A stretch of DNA of 64,000 bases from Acidobacteriota bacterium (GTDB taxonomy: Bacteria; Acidobacteriota; Blastocatellia; Pyrinomonadales; Pyrinomonadaceae). The position numbers were made by a program, and so were the translations under genes. Position 1 is the first letter of the stretch. Every line of letters starts with the position of its first letter. Below are positions 54,721 through 64,000 of the stretch, in pieces. The stretch lies in contig JAOAPY010000029.1 of NCBI GenBank assembly GCA_025463135.1, positions 95,643 to 159,642 of the forward strand, written 5' to 3'. Below the pieces are notes generated by a model. The model was not told the DNA's origin. It saw nothing but the letters and a program-made list of their open reading frames with translations, and made no database searches.

Positions 54721-55663
54721 CCGTAAGACGAGGACTGCGTAAGCCAGGGACCCTCGTAAATCTCGCTGACTTCAGAATAACAATCGGAAAGGGATCGCGG
54801 ATCTGCTTGGTTTGCGGAACCTGGGGAACGGCACTGGACGGCCAGAGGAACCCGAACAGTTTTACCAGCGACCATCTCAACCCGGAAACCCGCACCGCAA
54901 ACGCAGCCTCATCGTCAAAGTCCCCAATCAAGGTACGCCCGAGCGTAAACAGGTCGTGATCTAATTCATTGGGACCGCGGTCCGTAGTCAACGCGCAGGC
55001 ATAGCCGACCTGGCGCGCAGCCTCGGCCAAAAGCGTAGAGTACTGACCTTTGGGATATGAGAGTGACGGATTTTCGATCGCCAGATGATTTACCAGGTCA
55101 TTATAAGAGTGCTGCAATTCATGACGGCTATCAACTGCCGACAGTGTCAATAGGCCCGGATGCGAGCAAGTGTGCGATCCGAATTCAAACCCCTGCGTTT
55201 CCTGCAGCAGTCGAACGTCTTTCCATGAGAGGTAACGTCTGTCATCCTCCGCTGTCCAGTCCCGCCGCAGTTGCCGATCGGACTCTTCGCCGGCCCGGTC
55301 AGTGATTAGAAAAACTGTTGCCGGCATCTTTCGCGCTGCCAGCATGGGCGCCGCCACAGTGAGGAAATTTCGAAAGCCATCGTCAAAGGTCAACACGACC
55401 GAGTAGGCGGGCAAAGGCCGGCCTTCACGTTGTGCTTGCAGGTAGTCGCGCAAAGCGATTACGCGATAATGACTTTGCAGGAAGTCAAGGTGCCGCGCAA
55501 AACGTCGCGCATTTACGTGTAAGCCTTTAGGATCTTCAGGACTGCGCTGCGGACATTCAGTGACGCCATGATAGCAGAGAAATATTGTTCGTCTGCGGAA
55601 CCACCAGGCAGAGAGTTTTGTGATACCCGCACCATGCAGGAGCGAGAAAAGAAGGGTCTTCAT
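54683..55663 (-). CDS. Polysaccharide deacetylase (NodB-type)
   Basis: A 326-residue carbohydrate esterase 4 family protein. The first metal motif is VVLTFDDGFRNF (catalytic Asp pair), the second GSHTCSHPGL (His-x3-His), and SYPKGQYS corresponds to the R-x-P-y-G region of the third motif. FLCYHGVTE near the start is typical of this group. It removes N-acetyl groups from a polysaccharide such as an exopolysaccharide or peptidoglycan. No clear signal peptide, only a weak hydrophobic start. The next gene in the direction of transcription overlaps it. Confidence 0.9.
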   Translation of the reverse strand: MKTLLFSLLHGAGITKLSAWWFRRRTIFLCYHGVTECPQRSPEDPKGLHVNARRFARHLDFLQSHYRVIALRDYLQAQREGRPLPAYSVVLTFDDGFRNFLTVAAPMLAARKMPATVFLITDRAGEESDRQLRRDWTAEDDRRYLSWKDVRLLQETQGFEFGSHTCSHPGLLTLSAVDSRHELQHSYNDLVNHLAIENPSLSYPKGQYSTLLAEAARQVGYACALTTDRGPNELDHDLFTLGRTLIGDFDDEAAFAVRVSGLRWSLVKLFGFLWPSSAVPQVPQTKQIRDPFPIVILKSARFTRVPGLRSPRLTDDCLPEKIHPHS

Positions 55664-55964
55664 TACGAGCTCAGCTCGGAGATGATCGAGATCTGGAACT
55701 CAATCACCAGGCAAAGAAAATTTGAAGATCAAAGACACCTGAATTGTGGCAAGCAGTCCAGGCGCCGCATCCGGAAACGAATTGGAGGCGCAAAGACTAC
55801 TACAACGCGCGCGGAACTCACAAGTTTTTTTACATAATTGAAGGCGCCGCACCTTGCCAAGTGCGACGCCTATCCTCGTGGGAGGGGCTATCCGTATCTC
55901 TTTGCCCAGTGATACTGATGGCCGCAGTTGAGACGCAGCCGGGGACAAAAAGGTCGACAAAGTT
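55664..55964. other. Intergenic region upstream of the deacetylase
   Basis: About 300 bp without a convincing gene. A GC hairpin (arms GGCGCCGCACCTT/AAGTGCGACGCC, 55842-55869) lies in the middle, with no T-run on either side. A promoter for the deacetylase should be here but none stands out. Confidence 0.4.
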
Positions 55965-56009
55965 CTAAAAAAAACTACCGGCGCGAGGCTGACTCATCGC
56001 CGGTAGTTT
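55965..56009 (-). terminator. Terminator of the OmpA-like gene
   Basis: 11-bp stem AACTACCGGCG with CGCCGGTAGTT, 12-nt loop, then eight T on the minus strand, starting 25 bp after the stop codon of 56034-57050. Confidence 0.88.
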
Positions 56010-56033
56010 GCTGGTTAGGTTGATTGGTAACGA

Positions 56034-57050
56034 TTACGGCATGCCAACTGATTTTGGCGGCTTGGCGCCCTGCGGGCAAACCCACAGTTCGACCATCAGT
56101 TCGTCGCGAGCCGAGCTGACGACGACGATGATCCGCTGCTTATCGATCCCACGAGAGTTGGCGAGATAGTCAACTACTCGCGCGGAGCGTTGCTGAACTT
56201 CACCAGGTTTTCCGGTTCGTCCCGGGTAAACCACGACGTAGGCCGTCGAAGTCGGGTCGTTCTGCAGCTCGATGCCATAATTATCGAGCCTGGCCTTTTC
56301 ATCGTTGCGGGTGATCTTTGAATACTCGTCAAACTTGCGACATTTCGGCAGTTCGTTAGGTATCTGCACGATACAAGTGGCCGAACAATTCAGGTCGTTG
56401 TAGCCGGGCATGTTCAAGGTGGCCCGCACTGACTGGCCGGCGAGACCTGTCGTGTCAACCGTGATGCAGTTGGTGCCTTCACCGGAGACGATCTTTCCGG
56501 CGGTCACTGTCCATTCATAGACTGGCTTGACGCCCGGGGAACCTCCCGCGGCGCTGACGCAGAATGTCAAAGGCTGATTAATCTCGACCTTCTCAGGACA
56601 GGAGACCATGATGTTCGGACAAGTCGGCGGGGTGCATTTAAGCAGCACCATGGCCGATGAAAATGCCAAACACTCATCTGTCAAGCCGTTGTCCACTTCG
56701 AGAGATGCTTTGTAGTAGCCGGGCTTAAGGCCGGAAAGGTCCCAGTCGGTGGTGGCCCCGCTCCCTTCGATACGGCCGCCGTTAGCGGACCAGTGATACC
56801 GGGGATTGGCGCCGCTGGGAAAGCTGGCGCGTGCGTCCAGTTGAACGTGAGCGGACTGTCCGGCGCACGCCGTCAGGACCGTCGGCGAAGCATTCAACGT
56901 GATTGTGGGCGCCCGATAGACATAGTCTTCGGTGGCTTTCCTCTTATTCTTTCTTGGCTTTTTCGCCAGCGCGTCGGGGGCAAGTATCATGAGTCCCAAC
57001 AGGGCAACTGAAAGGACCAGGGCAATTAGACGGCAATGAGTTTTCGACAT
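56034..57050 (-). CDS. Exported Ig-like/OmpA-like protein
   Basis: A 338-residue protein from the ATG at 57050 (AGGAG just upstream), with a signal peptide ending near DALAKK. Two PKD/Ig-like beta domains (~40-130, ~140-230) contain CAGQSAHVQLDARAS and YHWSANGG-type motifs. The C-terminal ~100 residues (FDEYSKITRNDEKARLDNYG, then VQQRSARVVDYLANSRGID) follow the OmpA/MotB peptidoglycan-binding pattern, including the Y-G-I-E/L and the R-A-x-x-V-x-x-Y-L motifs. It probably links the outer envelope to peptidoglycan. Four cysteine pairs in the middle domains may form disulfides. Confidence 0.85.
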   Translation of the reverse strand: MSKTHCRLIALVLSVALLGLMILAPDALAKKPRKNKRKATEDYVYRAPTITLNASPTVLTACAGQSAHVQLDARASFPSGANPRYHWSANGGRIEGSGATTDWDLSGLKPGYYKASLEVDNGLTDECLAFSSAMVLLKCTPPTCPNIMVSCPEKVEINQPLTFCVSAAGGSPGVKPVYEWTVTAGKIVSGEGTNCITVDTTGLAGQSVRATLNMPGYNDLNCSATCIVQIPNELPKCRKFDEYSKITRNDEKARLDNYGIELQNDPTSTAYVVVYPGRTGKPGEVQQRSARVVDYLANSRGIDKQRIIVVVSSARDELMVELWVCPQGAKPPKSVGMP

Positions 57051-57234
57051 CGCGACTCCTATACGTTCTGTGTTGGTCTGCTGAAATCGCAGCGGCAAAT
57101 TGCCGTCGCGCACCTAAGAAGGAGCAGGTCTTAGTGAGGAAAAGGATAATCCAGACGCATTTCCATAACTACCTTATTTTTGAGCCCAGGCCGCCGCAGC
57201 CTCGGATAGGGTTCTCCCGAGACTTCTGTCGAGT

Positions 57235-57263
57235 TTGACTCGCCCGGTCATTTGCAGTAGATA
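57235..57263 (+). promoter_or_regulatory. Promoter for the TPR lipoprotein gene
   Basis: TTGACT (57235-57240), a 17-bp spacer and TAGATA (57258-57263), ~105 bp upstream of the ATG at 57369. The rest of the 57051-57368 spacer is featureless apart from a GGGCTGCCGGCCC palindrome at 57291. Confidence 0.55.
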
Positions 57264-57368
57264 GTCTGTGCTAACCCCGATTTTGTACAGCGGGCTGCCG
57301 GCCCGAAGTCTCCCAGGCATTCTTTGCGACAGACTTTTGGATCGACCGCTTCAACACGAGAGATTCCG

Positions 57369-58094
57369 ATGCGCCTTGTATTAATCATCATTATCGCTTG
57401 CCTGCTATGCGGAGCAGGCTGTCATAAGAAGCCCGCCAAAATGGCTGACGGCGGAGGCTCTTCGTCGGCCGATAAGAGTTTGGCCGGTGCCCTCGACCCC
57501 ACGCAAGCTCGTGTGTTCCTGGATCAGGGAAAAGAATTCTATAAGAAAGACGAAGATCAAAAGGCGCTCGAGGCCTTTCAGAAAGCTACCAGGCTCGACC
57601 CCGATTTTGCCGAAGCATATTTTCGTCTGGGCCTGGCACACGACGCCCTGGCGGAAAAGCAGGAAGCGGAAGAAGCTTATAAGAAAGCTATTGAGCACTA
57701 TAAGAAGTTCCTTGCCGCCAATCCAAAGGACGCCGAAGCTCACTACAACATGGGGCAGAGTTATTCCGGCCTCCATCTGCACACCGACGCGGTGCGCGAG
57801 TATCGGCAGGCGACGCGCCTGAAACCCGACGATGCGGATATTTATTTTGATCTGGGCTCATCCCTCACGCGGTTGGCCCAGTATGATGAAGCGGCGGCTG
57901 CTTTTCAAAAGTGCCTGGACATCGACCCGGAGAACTATCGCGCCCAGGATGCCCTTGAAGAGGCCCGCGAAGGTGTGAAGCGAATTAAGGCGGGCAGGAA
58001 ATATTCGGAAGGCCAGCTAAAGAAGGAAGAAGAAAAGAAGAAGAAGGAAGAGGGCAACGCGAACTCAGGCGCCCCGCCGACGAAGACTCCCTGA
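57369..58094 (+). CDS. TPR-repeat lipoprotein
   Basis: A 241-residue protein starting at the ATG at 57369. The lipobox LLCGAGC follows a hydrophobic signal (~4-16), predicting a lipid-anchored N-terminal Cys. Four to five tetratricopeptide repeats follow (for example ALEAFQKATRLDPDFAEAYF, NMGQSYSGLHLHTDAVREYR, AAAAFQKCLDIDPENYRAQD), then a basic/acidic coiled tail rich in Lys and Glu. TPR lipoproteins scaffold envelope complexes; the partner is unknown. Confidence 0.9.
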   Translation: MRLVLIIIIACLLCGAGCHKKPAKMADGGGSSSADKSLAGALDPTQARVFLDQGKEFYKKDEDQKALEAFQKATRLDPDFAEAYFRLGLAHDALAEKQEAEEAYKKAIEHYKKFLAANPKDAEAHYNMGQSYSGLHLHTDAVREYRQATRLKPDDADIYFDLGSSLTRLAQYDEAAAAFQKCLDIDPENYRAQDALEEAREGVKRIKAGRKYSEGQLKKEEEKKKKEEGNANSGAPPTKTP

Positions 58095-58242
58095 GGTTTG
58101 TTAGCGGGAAGGAATAGGTTCATGCTCCTAAAGGATGGCGCGGGCTCCGCAGGAGCGAAATGTTTATAGCCTGAAAGACAGTCACATTGTAACAACTGAG
58201 GTTGCCTTGACGCGGGCGACCTGACAAACTGAATCAAAGCAA

Positions 58243-58413
58243 ATGGCAACAGACAGACCACCACCATATTTCCCGCAGGGAACTCTTTCACCTCCTGATG
58301 AAGGTCGCTATAGAAAGTTCAAGCTGATAGTGGTTGCGACAATCTTTTTCATCCTCTTGTTAGTGACTGGACTCGTTTGGGCCGCCGCGCATCTGCTTAA
58401 GTGGATCTTTTAA
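58243..58413 (+). CDS. Small single-span membrane protein (56 aa)
   Basis: A 57-codon frame. A short hydrophilic, proline-rich N-terminus (MATDRPPPYF) leads to one hydrophobic span at ~28-47 (KLIVVATIFFILLLVTGLVW) and ends in an aromatic/basic tail (LLKWIF). The composition and clear N-in hydrophobic segment make a real small membrane protein plausible. The ribosome site is weak (AAAGC). It lies 148 bp after the TPR gene in the same direction. Function unknown. Confidence 0.65.
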   Translation: MATDRPPPYFPQGTLSPPDEGRYRKFKLIVVATIFFILLLVTGLVWAAAHLLKWIF

Positions 58414-58602
58414 GGCAAATGAGAGAAATATTTCCGTTTTAGAGGTCGTCAGTACTCAACTACTGTTAGCGCTGCTACTCAGGGTTTCCCGGTTGCACGC
58501 ATTGAGGGATAACGATTCGACCTGACAAATAGTGCCACGCTGCGCTGACGGTTTCCGTCAGTTAGACTTGGATAGCCCATAACAGAACAGATAGAAAATC
58601 CC

Positions 58603-58631
58603 TTGACTTCGGTAACCTGTACTCTTACCAT
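58603..58631 (+). promoter_or_regulatory. Promoter running into a terminator
   Basis: TTGACT (58603-58608), a 17-bp spacer and TACCAT (58626-58631). Transcription would start near 58638, only ~10 nt before a terminator-like hairpin, so the expected product is a ~50-nt RNA. Confidence 0.4.
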
Positions 58632-58646
58632 CAACCCGCTTTCTCT

Positions 58647-58688
58647 GCTGCCTTCGCGAACACCACGAAGGGCGGCTTTTTTGTTTTT
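58647..58688 (+). terminator. Hairpin terminator
   Basis: Imperfect stem GCTGCCTTCG with CGAAGGGCGGC around CGAACACCA, then TTTTTTGTTTTT. It lies downstream of the 56-residue membrane protein (230 bp) and just after the promoter at 58603. Confidence 0.6.
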
Positions 58689-58825
58689 GGCCAAGCGTTC
58701 GATTTCATAGCACTAGATGTTGGGCGTTTGGCCGAATTCTGTACCCTATTTGGTGCGGACTAATGCTCGGCTCGCACTCAATCGTTGGAACGTCGGCGGC
58801 AGCAGAACGTATAACGCGTGGGTAT

Positions 58826-58852
58826 TTGACAACTTAGATTGCTGTGTAATAG
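58826..58852 (+). promoter_or_regulatory. Possible promoter for the GAF-domain gene pair
   Basis: TTGACA (58826-58831), a short 15-bp spacer and TAATAG (58847-58852), ~75 bp upstream of the chosen ATG. Good hexamers but sub-optimal spacing. The remainder of the 58414-58936 spacer has no other gene. Confidence 0.35.
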
Positions 58853-58936
58853 GGTAATCGCCTCTAAAATCAGTGGCAGCGTCCTCTGGCACAACCATTG
58901 TCTCTCAAGTTCAAGTGCCATGACCTCCATCCTCCT

Positions 58937-59725
58937 ATGGGACGTGAGATCAGGAACCAAAACTTGGGTTGGGTTGCGGCCGTGACATCGTCGGTCAGCT
59001 CAGGGGCGTTTACGGTCATGGCGCTTCTGGGACTGGGGCACCCGGTATGGGACGTCGTGCTCTCGGCTATAGGAATCGGCCCATTGGTTGCAGGCTCTTT
59101 GTACGCAGGTAGGACCGAAAAGAGATATCGCCAGGAACTGGTTGGGATAGCAGAAGAACGAGCAGCTCATCAGACGGAGCTAGCGGAGTCTCGAGTAGTC
59201 CAGCACAAGGCGCAAGCGAAGGCGGAGATTGCCGAAGCAAGGCACCGAGCCATCGAGATGCTTTGCGATGTCGTTTACCGCTTTCTCAAGATCGATGAAG
59301 TACACGGGCTGAGAGTTACGCTGCTCGAAGTTGATAATTCATCGGAAGTAGCGGTACTTCGCCAAGTGGCAAGGTGTCAACCCGGAGGTCCCTGCCAGCT
59401 CAGTGAGTCCTCGATGACTATTCATCAAGGGGTCGCTGGACGTTGTTACAGGAAAATCGCGAGCGCGATAGTCAACGTTCCGCCTGGCGAATTCATCCCA
59501 AGCATGCTTGATCTGGGGTTCCTCCATGATGAAGCAAAGATGCTTGAAGCAAGAGGGTCGTACTTATGTTGCCCAGTTGTTAACGAGCGCAAAGATGTCT
59601 TGGGTGTGTTGTCGCTCGATGCATTGCATCCAGGGGCATTCGACGCGGACAAGGAAGCAATAGCTCAGCAGGTGACACCATTATTTGTGCAATGGCTTAC
59701 TGATCCCGACAGGGAGGGTTTGTGA
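58937..59725 (+). CDS. GAF-domain protein with N-terminal membrane segments
   Basis: A 262-residue protein from the ATG at 58937 (a TTG 39 bp upstream is an alternative; no strong ribosome site precedes either). Residues ~10-55 hold two hydrophobic segments (LGWVAAVTSSVSSGAFTVMA and WDVVLSAIGIGPLVAGSLYA), followed by a charged coiled-coil (~60-110) and a GAF domain (~115-255) with HQGVAGRCY and LGVLSLDA. GAF domains bind small molecules such as cyclic nucleotides, haem or bilins, but no binding residue can be assigned. It overlaps the next gene (GTGA), so the two are translationally coupled. Confidence 0.8.
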   Translation: MGREIRNQNLGWVAAVTSSVSSGAFTVMALLGLGHPVWDVVLSAIGIGPLVAGSLYAGRTEKRYRQELVGIAEERAAHQTELAESRVVQHKAQAKAEIAEARHRAIEMLCDVVYRFLKIDEVHGLRVTLLEVDNSSEVAVLRQVARCQPGGPCQLSESSMTIHQGVAGRCYRKIASAIVNVPPGEFIPSMLDLGFLHDEAKMLEARGSYLCCPVVNERKDVLGVLSLDALHPGAFDADKEAIAQQVTPLFVQWLTDPDREGL

Positions 59726-59949
59726 ATATGTCAGCAGTACAATTAGAACAAGCTAAGAAGACTGAAGAGGAATTTAAGGATGCTGGTTTTCGCGTCGAGA
59801 AGGTGGGAAATACCACTGTCTTTGAACGCGACGTGCCGGAATCCGTGGTCGAAGCCTCCCGTGTTTTCATACGAAGCAATGAAAAGACCAAGAGCGCCAC
59901 TAACGGCAATAGTAACGGCAGCGACGACGCGCCGGCCATAAAGCCCTAA
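59722..59949 (+). CDS. Small acidic/charged protein coupled to the GAF protein
   Basis: A 75-residue protein (73 if the ATG at 59728 is used) with GGGAGG 4 bp before the GTG and 10 bp before the ATG. The N-terminus (EQAKKTEEEFKDAGFRVEKV) looks like a helix followed by a strand, then a Ser/Asn/Gly-rich disordered tail. The start overlaps the GAF gene's stop in GTGA. No known family; likely a partner or regulator of the GAF protein. Confidence 0.7.
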   Translation: MNMSAVQLEQAKKTEEEFKDAGFRVEKVGNTTVFERDVPESVVEASRVFIRSNEKTKSATNGNSNGSDDAPAIKP

Positions 59950-59973
59950 GCATTAAGGAAGCGCATCTACGAG

Positions 59974-60016
59974 GAAGGTCGAGGGTGGATCCTCTCGACC
60001 TTCTTCGCTTTTTTCC
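59974..60016 (+). terminator. Terminator after the GAF gene pair
   Basis: Perfect 10-bp stem GAAGGTCGAG/CTCGACCTTC (59974-59983 with 59994-60003), 10-nt loop, followed by TTCGC and a run of six T. Confidence 0.8.
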
Positions 60017-60208
60017 GCTTTTTGAAGTTTGAGTTAGCTTAGTTGAAATCCTCCCTCAACTCCTTCTCGCTCCGAGCGCGCCATCTAAATCGACTGCTCG
60101 CCGGTAGGTGAAGTCCAACACCGGGCGTCGTGGTAGTTTAAATCATTCCAGTAATCGAATCCGCATCAATCATCAAGAGAGAACCTATTCTGACCGTACT
60201 GGCACCGC

Positions 60209-60237
60209 TTGACAGTTCGACGGCCGACCTTTATAGT
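60209..60237 (+). promoter_or_regulatory. Near-consensus sigma-70 promoter of the str operon, with long leader
   Basis: TTGACA (60209-60214), 17-bp spacer, TATAGT (60232-60237): both hexamers match at five or six positions. Transcription would start near 60245, leaving a ~425-nt untranslated leader before rpsL. The leader has several short stems but no ORF or riboswitch I recognise. The 60017-60208 part shows nothing. Confidence 0.8.
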
Positions 60238-60669
60238 CTGCCGTTTCGGACTCATCGTCTGAAGTCAACTGTGCAACGTCCAGTAGGTTCTGTCGGTGTG
60301 GAGGCGTTGCCCGGCTGGTCTTTATGACAGTCGTTTGACATTTATTGTGGCGTAAATGCAAGCGCCGCTGCCTGGTTTCAACCGGACAGCTCCAGCGTTT
60401 GCGCGCGAAAAGGCCCGAGTGCCTGTCGACAAGTGCGACGCCACAGAAAAGTTTCGGCTTAAGGGAAGCCACGATCCACACCCGCAAGTATTCAGAACGT
60501 CCCTAATCACAACTTAGTAGCAGGGCAGCCTCCTGCGCTGACTGCCGGACGAGCGGATCCCCCTGGGTATACCGCACGCAAGTGCAACGTTCCGGAAAGA
60601 GGCAGGTAGTGCCCTTTTGCGCTTTGTCGCAGGCTGATTGCCGGTGGAATTGTAAGGGAAGAGGAAAAA

Positions 60670-61059
60670 GTGCCGACCATAAACCAGCTCATTCGGAAGG
60701 GACGCGAGAACGTCAAATATAAAACCGCGAGCCCGGCGCTGCAGAGTTCACCTCAGAAGCGCGGCGTTTGCACACGCGTCTACACGCAAACTCCCAAGAA
60801 GCCAAATTCGGCGCTGCGCAAAGTGGCGCGCGTGCGTTTGACCAATGGCATCGAGGTGACGACCTACATTCCCGGCGTGGGACACAATCTTCAGGAGCAC
60901 TCGATCGTGCTCATTCGCGGCGGCCGTGTGAAGGACCTGCCGGGAGTTCGTTATCACGTTATCCGCGGCACGCTGGATTCGGTCGGCGTGTCCGATCGCA
61001 AACAGGGCCGTTCGAAGTACGGCGCGAAACGGCCCAAGGCCAGCTCGGGCAAAAAGTAG
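60670..61059 (+). CDS. rpsL: 30S ribosomal protein S12
   Basis: A 129-residue S12 that lines the decoding centre. The block [11 protein letters not shown] and [13 protein letters not shown] carry the two lysines whose substitutions give streptomycin resistance in other bacteria; both are lysine here, consistent with the sensitive state. The start is GTG with AGAGG 5 bp upstream. First gene of rpsL-rpsG-fusA-tuf. Confidence 0.98.
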   Translation: MPTINQLIRKGRENVKYKTASPALQSSPQKRGVCTRVYTQTPKKPNSALRKVARVRLTNGIEVTTYIPGVGHNLQEHSIVLIRGGRVKDLPGVRYHVIRGTLDSVGVSDRKQGRSKYGAKRPKASSGKK

Positions 61060-61090
61060 TCGCTAAAGCGACAAACGTGGGAAGGCTTAG

Positions 61091-61131
61091 CCATAGACCG
61101 CCAACCCATCGTCCATCGTTCATGGTCTATG
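61091..61131. repeat. Small inverted repeat between rpsL and rpsG
   Basis: Perfect 9-bp arms CCATAGACC (61091-61099) and GGTCTATGG (61123-61131) around 23 bp, with the word CCATCGTCCATCGTTCATGG in between, so the spacing contains tandem CCATCGTTCATGG-like words. It occupies most of the 89-bp rpsL-rpsG gap. Confidence 0.7.
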
Positions 61132-61148
61132 GTCTGATTTCATAATCT

Positions 61149-61619
61149 ATGCCAAGACGAAGAATTGCCCAAAGACGCGAAGTGCTGCCGGATCCTATCT
61201 ACAACAGCGCCCTGGTGACCAAGTTCATTAACGGCGTTATGTGGGGAGGCAAAAAGTCGGTTGCTGAAGGAATCTTTTACGGTGCGATGGAGCAGATCGG
61301 CGAGAAGACCGGCGAAGAGCCGCTGAAGGTCTTCAAGCGAGCCATCGACAACACCAAGCCAACCGTTGAGGTGAAGTCGCGGCGCGTGGGCGGTTCGACC
61401 TATCAGGTACCTATTGAAGTGCACCAGGAACGTCGCGGAGCCCTGGCCATTCGCTGGATCGTTCTTTATGCGCGCGGGCGTGGCGAAAAGACCATGACCG
61501 ACCGGCTCGCCGGTGAGATTTTGGATGCAGCGAACAATCGCGGCAACTCAGTAAAAAAGAAGGAAGATACGCACCGCATGGCGGATGCCAACAAGGCGTT
61601 TGCCCATTACAAGTGGTAA
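61149..61619 (+). CDS. rpsG: 30S ribosomal protein S7
   Basis: A 156-residue S7, nucleator of the 30S head. The opening [20 protein letters not shown] and the segment [16 protein letters not shown] are typical, and the C-terminus NKAFAHYKW matches full-length S7. In E. coli S7 represses the str operon by binding its mRNA; whether this holds here is unknown. The inverted-repeat spacers on each side might take part in such control. Confidence 0.98.
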   Translation: MPRRRIAQRREVLPDPIYNSALVTKFINGVMWGGKKSVAEGIFYGAMEQIGEKTGEEPLKVFKRAIDNTKPTVEVKSRRVGGSTYQVPIEVHQERRGALAIRWIVLYARGRGEKTMTDRLAGEILDAANNRGNSVKKKEDTHRMADANKAFAHYKW

Positions 61620-61627
61620 GAAGAAGG

Positions 61628-61687
61628 GCTTGGGTCGTTGGTCTTTGGTTTTTTGTCAAAGACCCGGGGCCAAAGACCAAAGACCGG
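61628..61687. repeat. Inverted repeat, GTCTTTGG family, between rpsG and fusA
   Basis: Left arm TTGGTCTTTGG (61638-61648), right arm CCAAAGACCAAAGACC, 60 bp overall, same word family as 41930-42079. It fills the 75-bp gap and extends to within 8 bp of the fusA start, leaving only GGATTT as ribosome site. Confidence 0.8.
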
Positions 61688-61694
61688 ATTTCAA

Positions 61695-63787
<2,093 letters not shown>

Positions 63788-63791
<4 letters not shown>

Positions 63792-63869
63792 GTAGCGCAG
63801 ACTTTAGTCTGCGGGGTGACGATGACTTCAACTTGAGACACAGACTGAAGGTTTCTGTGTCACCTGAGG
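63788..63869. repeat. Inverted repeat between fusA and tuf
   Basis: Left arm GCGCAGACTTTAGTCTGCG (63796-63814, itself palindromic) and right arm GACACAGACTGAAGGTTTCTGTGTC, ~82 bp, ending just before the tuf ribosome site (TGAGGAG). Word content differs from the CCGACAAACT family but has the same pair-of-palindromes layout. Confidence 0.7.
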
Positions 63870-63877
63870 AGTAAGAA

Positions 63878-64000
63878 ATGGCAAAGGAAAAATTTGATCG
63901 TTCGAAGCCGCACGTAAACGTGGGGACAATCGGGCACGTAGACCACGGTAAGACGACGTTGACGGCGGCGATCACGAAGGTATTGCAGAAGCACAATCCG
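63878..64000 (+). CDS. tuf: Elongation factor Tu, cut by window end
   Basis: The first 41 codons of EF-Tu. [20 protein letters not shown] leads into the P-loop [14 protein letters not shown], diagnostic for the family. A GAGGAG ribosome site lies 7 bp before the ATG. Last visible gene of the rpsL-rpsG-fusA-tuf operon; the C-terminus is outside the window. Confidence 0.97.
   Translation, partial: MAKEKFDRSKPHVNVGTIGHVDHGKTTLTAAITKVLQKHNP

Noticed and set aside
61638..61694. Upstream extension of EF-G
   Set aside because: The extra residues come from a GTCTTTGG inverted repeat and are absent from the family.

Overview
The window looks like chromosomal DNA from a member of the Acidobacteriota, most likely Blastocatellia/Pyrinomonadales. 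This is an inference from gene content: a large Oar-type TonB-dependent receptor with an N-terminal carboxypeptidase-regulatory domain, secreted modular proteins built from PPC, HYR, Calx-beta, CHRD, TIGR03118 and DUF4214 domains, a GYD-domain protein, and a Nag cluster with a NagX-type membrane protein. No plasmid, phage or CRISPR machinery is visible. The only sign of past integration is a broken tyrosine recombinase beside a tRNA-Lys gene.

Layout. 1-0.9 kb: truncated PIN-like gene, integrase remnant, tRNA-Lys. 1.2-5 kb: giant secreted PPC/HYR protein. 5.4-11.2 kb (minus): purA, trxA, glgA, rho, engB. 11.7-17.3 kb (plus): an inner-membrane protein of unknown function followed by the Oar-like receptor. 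17.4-24.3 kb (minus): the proteostasis block tig-clpP-(small ClpX-type zinc-finger protein)-clpX-lon, plus one hypothetical gene. 24.5-26.5 kb: tRNA-Leu and a translationally coupled pair of exported proteins. 26.8-31.8 kb: GntR-type regulator, SIS-domain sugar isomerase, GH20 hexosaminidase and NagX-like protein, together a probable amino-sugar salvage module. 31.9-41.8 kb: GYD protein, D-aminoacylase-like amidohydrolase, Uma2 nuclease, murE, beta-propeller protein, amino-acid permease, PLP decarboxylase, TonB-domain protein. 42-47.4 kb: giant DUF4214 exoprotein and an acyl-CoA ligase. 47.7-59.9 kb: ATP-grasp enzyme, kinase-like lipoprotein, metallo-beta-lactamase-fold hydrolase, a surface-polysaccharide patch (GT2, methyltransferase, FemAB/GNAT-like, polysaccharide deacetylase), an OmpA-like protein, TPR lipoprotein, a 56-residue membrane protein and a GAF-domain gene pair. 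60.2-64 kb: the str operon rpsL-rpsG-fusA-tuf behind a near-consensus promoter.

The most unusual feature lies between the genes. Most longer spacers carry a 40-220 bp inverted-repeat cassette, in about ten sequence families, and these occupy all three spacers of the str operon. One copy (26640-26738) is intact enough to show 16-bp terminal inverted repeats and an 8-bp target duplication, so it is a MITE. Other leads are a stand-alone ClpX-type zinc finger between clpP and clpX, an exported kinase-like lipoprotein, an in-frame insertion in the first giant exoprotein, and two places where a promoter runs straight into a hairpin.
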